The translations under genes and the position numbers were made by a program. A DNA stretch of 38,103 bases. Source: Alkaliphilus serpentinus (lineage in GTDB: Bacteria > Bacillota > Clostridia > Peptostreptococcales > Natronincolaceae). Numbering within the stretch: the stretch's first letter is position 1; every line of letters begins with the position of its first letter. This document shows, piece after piece, positions 14,984 through 22,780 of this stretch. The notes under the pieces are model-generated. The model searched no databases. It saw nothing but the letters and a program-made list of their open reading frames with translations, and was not told the origin of the DNA. The stretch spans positions 1 through 38,103 of the forward strand of contig NZ_WBZB01000043.1 of assembly GCF_009017255.1 (NCBI RefSeq), in the 5' to 3' direction.

Positions 14984-15838
14984 ATGGAACTTTGGTACAC
15001 AGAAGAGCAAACAGAAAATGTTAGATTATCCTTGAAGGTGAAGGAGCATATTTTTACTGGACAAAGCGATTTTCAAAAGGTGGATGTTTTTGATACCCAT
15101 GAATATGGAAAGCTAATGACCCTTGACGGTTTAGTAATGGTAACTGAAAAGGATGAATTTATCTATCATGATATGATCGTACATGTTGCAATGGCCGTTA
15201 ATCCCAATATAAAAAGGGTTTTGGTGATTGGTGGCGGAGACGGCGGAACCGTTAGGGAACTAATGAGATATCCCCACATTCAACAGGTTGAAATGGTTGA
15301 AATAGATAAAATGGTTTGTGATGTTGCAAAGGATTACTTCCCAACCGTAAGTAATGAGCTAAATAACCCACGGGTAGCCTTATATTACGAAGATGGTGTA
15401 GCCTATATGAAGGGAAAAAAGAATCTTTATGATTTAATCATTATCGACTCCACAGATCCCGTAGGCCCGGGAGAAGGCCTATTCACAACTGAATTTTACA
15501 CAGATTGCTTTAATGCCCTTACTGATGAAGGAATTCTGGTAAACCAAAATGAGAGTCCTGTTTATGAGCAATTTGCAAAGGAAGCCATTAGAGCTAATGA
15601 AAAGCTTAAAAATATCTTCCCAATTGTAGAGGTATATCAAGCTCAGATTCCAACCTATCCATCTGGTTATTGGCTATTTGGCTTTGCTTCAAAAAAATAT
15701 CATCCAGTTAAGGATTTAAAGGCAGAAGCATGGCAGCAATTCAACTTAAAAACCAAGTATTACAATACGCAATTACACTTAGGGGCCTTTGCATTACCAA
15801 GCTATGTTAAGGAGTATATTGAAAATGGAATTCTTTAA
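14984..15838 (+). CDS. speE: spermidine synthase (polyamine aminopropyltransferase)
   Basis: A 284-residue aminopropyltransferase that makes spermidine from putrescine and decarboxylated S-adenosylmethionine. The N-terminal beta domain contains LMTLDGLVMVTEKDEFIYH. The Rossmann core has the nucleotide motif GGGDGG at residues 83-88. The catalytic Asp155 lies in IIIDSTDPVGP, and VEMVEID is the adenosine-binding acidic loop. AAGGAGG stands 8 nt before the ATG. It overlaps speB by 14 nt, so the pair is translationally coupled. SpeA and SpeD, needed to supply agmatine and decarboxylated SAM, are not in the window. The gene stands on the opposite strand to its neighbours and has an unusually long, structured 5' leader. 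Confidence 0.95.
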   Translation: MELWYTEEQTENVRLSLKVKEHIFTGQSDFQKVDVFDTHEYGKLMTLDGLVMVTEKDEFIYHDMIVHVAMAVNPNIKRVLVIGGGDGGTVRELMRYPHIQQVEMVEIDKMVCDVAKDYFPTVSNELNNPRVALYYEDGVAYMKGKKNLYDLIIIDSTDPVGPGEGLFTTEFYTDCFNALTDEGILVNQNESPVYEQFAKEAIRANEKLKNIFPIVEVYQAQIPTYPSGYWLFGFASKKYHPVKDLKAEAWQQFNLKTKYYNTQLHLGAFALPSYVKEYIENGIL

Positions 15839-16673
15839 TCAATATGCTTTTATAGGCTGTGAGGCAAGCTTTGAAGATAGTAATATCGTACTGTTTGGTG
15901 CCCCCTATGACGGAACCAGCTCCTTTAGACCTGGTTCGAGATTTGCTTCTAGTAGAATTAGGATAGATTCCTATGGCTTAGAAACCTACAGCCCCTATCT
16001 TGATTTAGATCTTGAGGATTATTTAGTTCATGATGCTGGGGATTTGAATTTAGCCTTTGGAAATAGAGAATTAGCCCTAAAATCTATAAGGGGATATTGT
16101 GATGAGATCATCAAAAAGAATAAAAAGCCCCTAATGATTGGTGGAGAGCATCTTGTTACTCTTCCGGCTGTGGAGGCTACCTATGAAAAATATAAGGATA
16201 TAGTTGTTCTACACTTTGATGCCCATACCGACCTTAGGAAGGATTATATGGGTGAAAGGTATTCCCATGCTACGGTTATAAAAAATATTTGGGATTTCCT
16301 TGGGGATGGACGTATTTATCAGTTTGGAATCCGTTCAGGCCTAAAGGAGGAATTTGAGTGGGCTGCTGAGGGTCATACCTTCCTTAATAAATTTGGCTAT
16401 GAAAGCCTTGACAAAGCCTTACTTGAAATTAAGGATAAGCCCGTATACCTAACCATCGATTTAGATGTTTTAGATCCTTCGATATTCCCTGGTACAGGAA
16501 CACCAGAGCCCGGCGGATTAACCTTTAAGGACATGATGATTATTATCCAAAAGCTTTCAGGCTTAAATATTGTTGGAGCTGATGTTGTTGAATTATCTCC
16601 AGACTATGACCCAACAGGTGTATCAACGGCAGTTGCATCAAAAATCATCAGAGAAGTTATGTTGTTGTTATAA
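15825..16673 (+). CDS. speB: agmatinase (ureohydrolase family)
   Basis: A 282-residue manganese enzyme that hydrolyses agmatine to putrescine and urea, feeding SpeE. The binuclear metal ligands are all present: His109 (GGEHL), Asp132-x-His134-x-Asp136 (HFDAHTDLR), and Asp212-x-Asp214 (TIDLDVLDPS). The ATG at 15825 is chosen over an in-frame TTG at 15789 because AAGGAG (15809-15814) lies 10 nt before it and because MEFFNQYAFIG is a plausible N-terminus. The start is within the last codons of speE. A strong terminator follows 6 nt after the stop. Agmatinase is better supported than arginase by length and pairing with speE. Confidence 0.93.
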   Translation: MEFFNQYAFIGCEASFEDSNIVLFGAPYDGTSSFRPGSRFASSRIRIDSYGLETYSPYLDLDLEDYLVHDAGDLNLAFGNRELALKSIRGYCDEIIKKNKKPLMIGGEHLVTLPAVEATYEKYKDIVVLHFDAHTDLRKDYMGERYSHATVIKNIWDFLGDGRIYQFGIRSGLKEEFEWAAEGHTFLNKFGYESLDKALLEIKDKPVYLTIDLDVLDPSIFPGTGTPEPGGLTFKDMMIIIQKLSGLNIVGADVVELSPDYDPTGVSTAVASKIIREVMLLL

Positions 16674-16679
16674 ATATTA

Positions 16680-16709
16680 AAAAATCAGGAGTCTTGGCTC
16701 CTGATTTTT
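16680..16709. terminator. bidirectional terminator between speB and scpB
   Basis: AAAAATCAGGAG (16680-16691) and CTCCTGATTTTT (16698-16709) are perfect 12-bp arms with a 6-nt loop. It separates the convergent speB (stop 16673) and scpB (stop 16713). Confidence 0.9.
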
Positions 16710-16712
16710 AAT

Positions 16713-17276
16713 TTATAGCTTAAAAATATCCCTTATATCCTCTTCATCCTCTTCTGCAAGCATCTGAAATTGGCTTATTGGTGGCAAATCAGCCACATTT
16801 GATAGCCCAAAGGATTTTAAGAAATTCAGAGTTGTTCCATAGATAATAGGCCTTCCTGGTTTATCTAATCTACCCTTTTCTTCAACAAGGTCCTTTTCAA
16901 TTAAGGTGCTGATTGCTCTATCGCATTTAACACCCCTAATAGATTCCACTTCAGCCTTGGGTATTGGCTGCTTATAGGCTATGATAGCCAAAGTTTCTAA
17001 GGTAGCCTGTGTAAGACCCTTGTTTTGCTTTGGCTCCATAAGTTTTTGAACATACTCAAAGTTTTCTGCACGTGTTGCCAATTGAACATAATCATTCATT
17101 CGGATAATTTGAATACCCCTCATATTAAAATTAAAGTCATCTGACATCTCTTTAATGATGTTTTCGATGGTTTTCACATCGATTTCTAAAAGCTTACTAA
17201 TCTCTTTAATGGGTAAAGGGTCTGACCATGCAAATAGGAGGGATTCAATTATGGACTTTATTTCTGAAAACTTCAT
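16713..17276 (-). CDS. scpB: segregation and condensation protein B
   Basis: A 187-residue winged-helix protein that binds ScpA and, through it, the SMC condensin used in chromosome segregation. The N-terminal helices (KSIIESLLFAWSDPLPIKEI) and the family block TQATLETLAIIAYKQPIPKAEVE (recognisable as ETLAIIAYKQP), followed by IRGVKCDRAISTLIEKDLVEEKGR (core RGVKCD and LVEEKGR), and GRPIIYGTT are typical. GAGGTG precedes the ATG. It lies 17 nt after scpA. The acidic C-terminus (LAEEDEEDIRDIF) is normal. It ends at a bidirectional terminator, which makes it the last gene of the operon starting at 21270. Confidence 0.95.
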   Translation of the reverse strand: MKFSEIKSIIESLLFAWSDPLPIKEISKLLEIDVKTIENIIKEMSDDFNFNMRGIQIIRMNDYVQLATRAENFEYVQKLMEPKQNKGLTQATLETLAIIAYKQPIPKAEVESIRGVKCDRAISTLIEKDLVEEKGRLDKPGRPIIYGTTLNFLKSFGLSNVADLPPISQFQMLAEEDEEDIRDIFKL

Positions 17277-17293
17277 ATATTAACACCTCTAAG

Positions 17294-18034
17294 CTAGATT
17301 TTTTTCAGTTCAATTGAAATATCACTAAAACAATCGGTTTGATAAACAACTACCCTTTTAACCTTTATCAGCTCCAACAGGGCTAAAAATGTTGTGATCA
17401 TTTCATTTCTGCTGCCTAAGGATTTAAAAAGATAATTAAAGGTTATTAATGACCTTTCTTCTAAGGCATCCAAAATAGCATGAATTTTTTCTTCAATGGT
17501 GAAGGCTTCCCTTTGCATCCTTCTAAAGTTTGAAATGATGGAATTTGCCTGATGATTACCCTTTAGGATTTTTTGAAGGGCCTTTAATAGGTCACTCAGC
17601 TCAACATCCTCCAACAAATTGCTATTTACATCCTTCTCAAAAATGAATTCTTCTTTAGGCTTAAAATAAAGCTTTCTAGAAATATCCTCTTTATCCTTTA
17701 AGACATCAGCTGCTACCTTATATTTTTTATATTCAAGAAGCCTTCTAACCAATTCATTTCTAGGATCGGCCTCATCAAGCTCCAGCTGTTTCTCATCAGC
17801 TTTCTCGATGGGTAATAGCATCTTGGATTTAATCTCTAAGAGGGTTGCGGCCATTACCAAAAATTCGCTAGCAATATCTAAATCCAGCTCCTCCATTGCC
17901 TTAAGATATTCTAAATATTGATGGGTTACTTCATTTATTGGAATGTCATAGATATCGATTTCGTTCTTTTCAATAAGGTGGTAAAGAAGATCGAAGGGAC
18001 CTTCAAAAACCTGTAGTTTTACTTGATAAGCCAT
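17294..18034 (-). CDS. scpA: segregation and condensation protein A (kleisin)
   Basis: A 246-residue kleisin that bridges the heads of the SMC dimer and binds ScpB. The family N-terminus VKLQVFEGPFDLLYHLIEKN (core FEGPFDLL) is followed by EIDIYDIPI and ASEFLVMAATLLEIKSKMLLP (core EFLVMAATLL), and the C-terminal winged helix contains TFLALLELIKVKRV. The start has only one nt between it and the stop of the upstream protease gene, so translation is probably coupled. No smc gene is in the window. Length is normal. Confidence 0.95.
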   Translation of the reverse strand: MAYQVKLQVFEGPFDLLYHLIEKNEIDIYDIPINEVTHQYLEYLKAMEELDLDIASEFLVMAATLLEIKSKMLLPIEKADEKQLELDEADPRNELVRRLLEYKKYKVAADVLKDKEDISRKLYFKPKEEFIFEKDVNSNLLEDVELSDLLKALQKILKGNHQANSIISNFRRMQREAFTIEEKIHAILDALEERSLITFNYLFKSLGSRNEMITTFLALLELIKVKRVVVYQTDCFSDISIELKKI

Positions 18035-18035
18035 G

Positions 18036-18659
18036 TTATCCCCCTATTAATACAATTAATTGAATTGCGTAATTCATAAAGAAGTCCACGATTGGAAAAA
18101 GGACTATATCAATAATATCAAATAATATCAAGGCTAATAATATGAAATATGCATATCTCTCATAATTATAGTAGTAATATTCAAATCGCTGGGGTAAAAA
18201 AGACAATAATACCTTTGAGCCATCCAAGGGTGGAATAGGAAAAAGATTAAATACTGCCAATACAATATTAATGGAAATTGCATATAAAAGAATATTTGTA
18301 AGGGTTTCGTTATAATAAAATTTAAGGGTTATCCCTAAAATTAAAGTTAATAGTAAGGCTAAAATCATATTTGTGGTAACTCCTGCGATGGACACAATAA
18401 AGGTACCTAATTTACGATTTGTAAATCTATTGGGGTTTATTGGAACCGGCTTAGCCCATCCAAAACCAGCAAACAATAGCATTAAAAAGCCAAATACGTC
18501 TATATGGGCCTTTGGATCGATGGTTAACCTCCCCTGATCTTTTGCTGTGGTATCTCCCAATAAATAAGCAGAGAAGCCATGGGCAAATTCATGAAGGGTA
18601 AGACCTATAACAATACCCGGTAGCCTTAGTACGGTGGAATACAAATCAAAATCGAACAT
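18036..18659 (-). CDS. site-2 protease-type membrane metalloprotease (M50)
   Basis: A 207-residue membrane protein with about five hydrophobic segments. The zinc motif HEFAH is at residues 23-27 (LTLHEFAHGFSAYLLGD) and the third ligand Asp146 is in PIPPLDGSKVL. This is the compact YwhC/Rip2-like site-2 protease, which cleaves other proteins within the membrane; substrates are unknown. It is regularly found beside scpA in Clostridia and is part of the operon here, with the upstream stop one nt before its ATG. GGAGAAT lies in the end of the preceding gene and serves as its ribosome site. Confidence 0.9.
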   Translation of the reverse strand: MFDFDLYSTVLRLPGIVIGLTLHEFAHGFSAYLLGDTTAKDQGRLTIDPKAHIDVFGFLMLLFAGFGWAKPVPINPNRFTNRKLGTFIVSIAGVTTNMILALLLTLILGITLKFYYNETLTNILLYAISINIVLAVFNLFPIPPLDGSKVLLSFLPQRFEYYYYNYERYAYFILLALILFDIIDIVLFPIVDFFMNYAIQLIVLIGG

Positions 18660-18660
18660 T

Positions 18661-21270
18661 TTATTCTCCTTTCAAGGACTCATAAAAATCCTTAGCTAGT
18701 TTTAATTCATCCTCTATTGTATAGATGTTTCCCTCCACCTTTGCCTTGAGCACCTCCTGAAGGATATAGGTATAGGATGGTCCTGGCTTTATGCCAAGCT
18801 TTAATAGATCTTCTCCCGTAATAAAGGTTTTAATATCTCTGAGTTTTACAGAAAAAAACATTAAATAATGTCTTATATAGGGGTTTTTACAATCTGTATA
18901 ATAATAGATAATAGATTCCTCTGGTAAGGCATGTAAAATTTTATATAATTGATACTTATCTAAATTGTCTTCTCTAAGCTTTGTGTAGACCTCGTTCCTA
19001 TTGGATAAGGATATATATATAATATTAGCCCAAGCTTTATTTATACTAAATAGGCCTATTACCTCATCCAGTTTCTCTTTAGGGAAGTTAGATAGCATTA
19101 ACATAATGGTTAATAGAACAGGATTTGGCTCCCTTAAAACTCCCTTAAATTGACTAAGGGTATCCTCAATTTTAGAATAACTTTCTGCAAATCCATCATC
19201 AATCCCAAGGTCCGGATGGATTCCCTTCAGTATTCCTAGATCCTCCATTATCAGAAGACTGTTTAATAGGCTTTTTTCTCTAATGATATATAAAAGCTCA
19301 TCCCTAATTCTATCGGTACTAAGCTTTGCGATCATTCCTTGAGTTATTGCCTGTTGAATAAAGTTTTGAGTTTCCTCTTCTATCCCATAGTTAAACCTTG
19401 CTGCAAAACGAATTGCCCTAAAAATTCGAGTGGGATCTTCTATAAAGCTTAGATTATACAAAACCCTGATTTTTCTGTTTTTAATGTCTGCAAGACCACC
19501 AAAGTAGTCAATAAGCTTGCCTTCCTCTCGTTTATTTAGTTGAATGGCCATACAGTTTATTGTAAAATCCCTTCTAAATAAATCACTCCAAATAGAGCTT
19601 TTTTCAATTTTGGGAAGGGCTGCAGGATACTCATAGTATTCTCTTCTTGCCGTAACAATGTCTATGCTTTGTCCATTTTCTAAAGTAATCAAAGCTGTGC
19701 CAAACTTATGATAAAGCTTAAGTTGGCCTTCAAAATAGGTATTTAGCACTTCTGCGAAGGCTATTCCATCTCCTTCAACCATTAGGTCGATATCCCAATT
19801 TTCTGTTTCTAAAATTAAATCTCGAACAAAGCCTCCCACCACATAGGTTTTAATATTTAAATCATCTCCTACCCTTCCGGCAATATCTAATATCTCATAG
19901 ATCTCCTTGGGTAGTTTATGCAGCAATCCACTGCAATCTAAGGTATTTTCCTCCTCAGTATAGGTTTTATGATACCATGCAGGAGGATTTTTTCCATGAA
20001 GAACCCTTAATATATCAGTTCTTGTTACGATACCAATAATCTTACCATCTTCTACTACAGGAACTCTACCAATATTGTGATTAATTAAAATATCGTTTAT
20101 CTCTGAGATGGTTGTTGTTGGGCTAATGGTCATTACACTGGTTCTCATAAATCCCTTCACAGGTGCATGGTTTAAACCGTGGATCATTGCCTTATCTATA
20201 TCCGTCCTTGATATAATCCCAATTAATTTGTCCTCCTTGACTACTGGCATCCCTGTATGTCCATAGCGGAACATGATTTTGTTAACCTCTTCAACTGTCA
20301 TATCTTCAAAAACAGTCTTTACGGGATAATTCATGATATCCTTTGCTGTAGCTTGGGGTTCTATTTTTTCCTTCAAATGGTGCATAAGCTGGTTTTTAGC
20401 ATCCTCAAGGCTTAAGTTTTTAACAGCTGCCGATCCTGCCCTTAGATGCCCTCCCCCACCAAAGGATTCTAATATATTAGGAATATGAATTTCATCCGTT
20501 GTGCTCCTAGCTACTATGTTGCTTCTGCCTTCTGCCTCAAGTATCATAAAAGCAGCATCGGTATTTTTAAACTCCAGAATTTTTTCACACATAGTACCCA
20601 ATTGACCAATATAGAAGTCTGATTTCATGGCTGCTAGAGCAATCTCATATCCATTGATTTCATGTATTTCTACCTTTAATAAAAGCTGGGTAAAAAGCTG
20701 ATCCTGCTCACTATCCATGTTGGTAGAAAGAAACTCATTTATAATCTCTAGATTGGCCTCAGCCTTTAAAAGAAAAGCAACGGCTTCAGCATCATGGTAG
20801 GTTGTGTGATTTAAAGTAAGACAATGGGTATCGGCATAAATCCCTAAAGCAAATAAGGTGGCTTCGAAGGGAGTAATTTTAATACCCTTTTCAATAATTT
20901 CTTTTAGTAATATGGTTATGCAGGCTCCATATTTAAAAATTTTCTTTTCAGCCTTATCAATTGTTCTATCGGAAACATCATGATGGTCATATATTAAAAT
21001 AGGAATATCCTTTTGAATTAACTCCTTAAACTTTCCGATTCGATTATGACTATTGACGTCTACAATTATAAGTTCTTTTATATCATCGAAATCTAGTTTT
21101 CCTGCTGTATCGATACTTAAAATGTTTTTATATAAAGATACAAAACCCTTAACCTCATGGCTTAAAACTCCTGCATATGCCATAGTAGCATCGGGATAAA
21201 GCTTTGAGGCTGCAACCATACTGGCTAATCCATCAAAATCTAAGTTTTGGTGACTTATTATCACTCTCAT
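18661..21270 (-). CDS. DHH-CBS-tRNA nucleotidyltransferase fusion (A-adding type)
   Basis: An 869-residue fusion. About residues 1-310 form a DHH/DHHA1 phosphoesterase unit: NLDFDGLASM, DHHDVSD and GGGHLRAGSA. About 315-430 hold two CBS domains (MNYPVKTVFEDMTVEEVNKI, and MTISPTTTISEINDIL). From about 465 on is a class II poly(A) polymerase/CCA-like head: GGFVRDLIL, DIDLMVEGDG and RRDFTINCMA, with the RNA-binding region RIFRAIRFAARF. The same DHH-CBS-PAP layout is known from the Aquifex A-adding enzyme, which completes the 3' CCA with a separate CC-adding enzyme. By that analogy this one should add the terminal A; a second, CC-adding enzyme should be elsewhere in the genome. It is the first gene of the scp operon, with a heptad/hairpin element 31 nt upstream of the start. 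Confidence 0.9.
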   Translation of the reverse strand: MRVIISHQNLDFDGLASMVAASKLYPDATMAYAGVLSHEVKGFVSLYKNILSIDTAGKLDFDDIKELIIVDVNSHNRIGKFKELIQKDIPILIYDHHDVSDRTIDKAEKKIFKYGACITILLKEIIEKGIKITPFEATLFALGIYADTHCLTLNHTTYHDAEAVAFLLKAEANLEIINEFLSTNMDSEQDQLFTQLLLKVEIHEINGYEIALAAMKSDFYIGQLGTMCEKILEFKNTDAAFMILEAEGRSNIVARSTTDEIHIPNILESFGGGGHLRAGSAAVKNLSLEDAKNQLMHHLKEKIEPQATAKDIMNYPVKTVFEDMTVEEVNKIMFRYGHTGMPVVKEDKLIGIISRTDIDKAMIHGLNHAPVKGFMRTSVMTISPTTTISEINDILINHNIGRVPVVEDGKIIGIVTRTDILRVLHGKNPPAWYHKTYTEEENTLDCSGLLHKLPKEIYEILDIAGRVGDDLNIKTYVVGGFVRDLILETENWDIDLMVEGDGIAFAEVLNTYFEGQLKLYHKFGTALITLENGQSIDIVTARREYYEYPAALPKIEKSSIWSDLFRRDFTINCMAIQLNKREEGKLIDYFGGLADIKNRKIRVLYNLSFIEDPTRIFRAIRFAARFNYGIEEETQNFIQQAITQGMIAKLSTDRIRDELLYIIREKSLLNSLLIMEDLGILKGIHPDLGIDDGFAESYSKIEDTLSQFKGVLREPNPVLLTIMLMLSNFPKEKLDEVIGLFSINKAWANIIYISLSNRNEVYTKLREDNLDKYQLYKILHALPEESIIYYYTDCKNPYIRHYLMFFSVKLRDIKTFITGEDLLKLGIKPGPSYTYILQEVLKAKVEGNIYTIEDELKLAKDFYESLKGE

Positions 21271-21301
21271 GGAATCACGATCCTTTAATTAATAAAAGTT
21301 A

Positions 21302-21360
21302 AATGTTGAATGTTGAATGTTGAATGTTGAATTGAATGATTAAATTTCCAGAGGAAATTT
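21302..21360. repeat. heptad element, copy B: four AATGTTG units plus hairpin
   Basis: Four perfect AATGTTG units (21302-21329) ending in AATT, then the hairpin AAATTTCC-AGA-GGAAATTT (21342-21360). It lies 31 nt upstream of the DHH-CBS gene's start. Relative to copy A the stem has a G-C to C-G swap. Confidence 0.75.
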
Positions 21361-21394
21361 ACAACTAATTATATCATAATGTAAAACATATAAA

Positions 21395-21424
21395 AAGAGT
21401 AGTACCAATTGTTGTACTACTCTT
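21395..21424 (-). terminator. intrinsic terminator of the dacF unit
   Basis: AAGAGTAGTAC (21395-21405) and GTACTACTCTT (21414-21424) are perfect 11-bp arms. On the minus strand TTTTTATATG follows. It lies about 100 nt after the dacF stop codon. Confidence 0.8.
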
Positions 21425-21490
21425 CAGCAATAAGATTGATATTAATATATTTTCAACATAAAGTCAGTGAATACTCTAACACTTTTTTAT

Positions 21491-21515
21491 CTTAATTCTT
21501 CATTCTTCATTTTTA
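21491..21515. repeat. short ATTCTTC heptad tract after dacF
   Basis: Two perfect ATTCTTC units and an ATTTTTA unit lie 13-35 nt past the dacF stop. In gene sense it reads as GAAGAAT repeats. Confidence 0.45.
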
Positions 21516-21527
21516 CTCTAGTAAGTG

Positions 21528-22688
21528 TTAGTTTCCCACAAACCGCTTAAATAGTCTACCCAATATATTCAGTATGGATGCTTTTTTAACATCCTCTGGT
21601 GCTATAAGGTCTACCCTGCCAAGCTCTTTTCCCTCTAAGGTTACAATTACTTCACCGATTTTATCTCCCTTTGACATTGGAGCAATGATATACTTAGGAA
21701 GGATTACTTCCTTCTTAATTTTGCTTTCTTCACCTTTTTTTACTAAAATCTTTAAGTCTTCCTTTGCAACCGCATCGGTTTCTAAGAGCTTACCCTTTTG
21801 GACTTCTACCTTTCCTACACTATTGTCTTTACTTGCAGCATTTACGGTATTATAATTGGCAAAGCCATAATCTAATAGCTTAGAGGCTTCGTTAAATCGC
21901 ACCTGTGAAGAAGGTGCCGCCATTATAACCGCTATCAAGGAAGTACTCCCTCTAGTTGCAGAAGCAGACAAGCAATACTTTGCTTCAGAAGTAGAGCCTG
22001 TTTTAATACCAGTTGCACCATCATAGAATCTAATAAGTCTATTGGTATTAACCAGCTGCTGCTCAGATTTTTGTCTACCAACTATCACAGTATCCATCCA
22101 GGTGGTCAGCCATTTTTCAACGTCTTTGTGCTTCATCAGCTCCATTGACATCAATGCTATATCATAGGCTGAGGTGACATGACCCTCTGAATCTAAACCA
22201 TTGCTATTCAAGAAATTGGTGTTCTCCATTCCTAGCTCTTTGGCTTTGTCATTCATCATTTTAACGAAGGCATCATTGCTACCTGCAATATGTTCTCCTA
22301 TTACCACACTTGCATCATTGGCAGAGCGAATGGCAATGCCCTTCATTAATTCTTCCACTGTTTTAATTTCACCTGGTTCGAGATAAAGCTGAGTTCCTCC
22401 CATACTTGATGCATACTCACTGACAACTACCTTATCCTCTAAAGTGATTTTATCACTATCAATAGCCTCCATAGCCAACAACATCGTCATGATTTTGGTT
22501 ACACTGGCTGGTGGAAAAGCTTCGTGAATATTCTTTTCATAAAGGATAGTGCCTGTGGATTGATCAATAAGTAGGGCTGCTTTAGCATTTATATCGAAGG
22601 GCTCATCACCATGTACCGGTATAGATGCTAGAGCAAAAACCATGGTAAAAATTATAGTATAACATAGTATTTTACTAAGGCATTTCAT
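21528..22688 (-). CDS. dacF: D-alanyl-D-alanine carboxypeptidase DacF
   Basis: A 386-residue S11 penicillin-binding protein. A signal peptide covers about residues 1-27 (ILCYTIIFTMVFALASIPVHG). Active-site motifs are S62-V-T-K65, S122-A-N124 and K229-T-G231. A PBP5-type C-terminal domain follows, with a basic amphipathic tail (NILGRLFKRFVGN). The ATG at 22688 is chosen because GGAGGG lies 9 nt upstream; an in-frame ATG at 22709 would put that site inside the gene. It follows the nucleoside salvage genes, as in B. subtilis drm-pupG-dacF. There it is forespore-expressed and followed by the spoIIA genes; here a terminator follows and no spoIIA genes are in the window. Confidence 0.92.
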   Translation of the reverse strand: MKCLSKILCYTIIFTMVFALASIPVHGDEPFDINAKAALLIDQSTGTILYEKNIHEAFPPASVTKIMTMLLAMEAIDSDKITLEDKVVVSEYASSMGGTQLYLEPGEIKTVEELMKGIAIRSANDASVVIGEHIAGSNDAFVKMMNDKAKELGMENTNFLNSNGLDSEGHVTSAYDIALMSMELMKHKDVEKWLTTWMDTVIVGRQKSEQQLVNTNRLIRFYDGATGIKTGSTSEAKYCLSASATRGSTSLIAVIMAAPSSQVRFNEASKLLDYGFANYNTVNAASKDNSVGKVEVQKGKLLETDAVAKEDLKILVKKGEESKIKKEVILPKYIIAPMSKGDKIGEVIVTLEGKELGRVDLIAPEDVKKASILNILGRLFKRFVGN

Positions 22689-22780
22689 GTCTAATAACCC
22701 TCCCTTCATATTATATACTTATATTATCCATATGAAAAAGGAGTTATACAGAAGGAAAATTGCCATGAAATGTAATAACC

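Noticed and set aside
15789-15824. Upstream TTG start for agmatinase
   Set aside because: The extension has no ribosome site of its own; AAGGAG at 15809-15814 is correctly spaced for the ATG at 15825.
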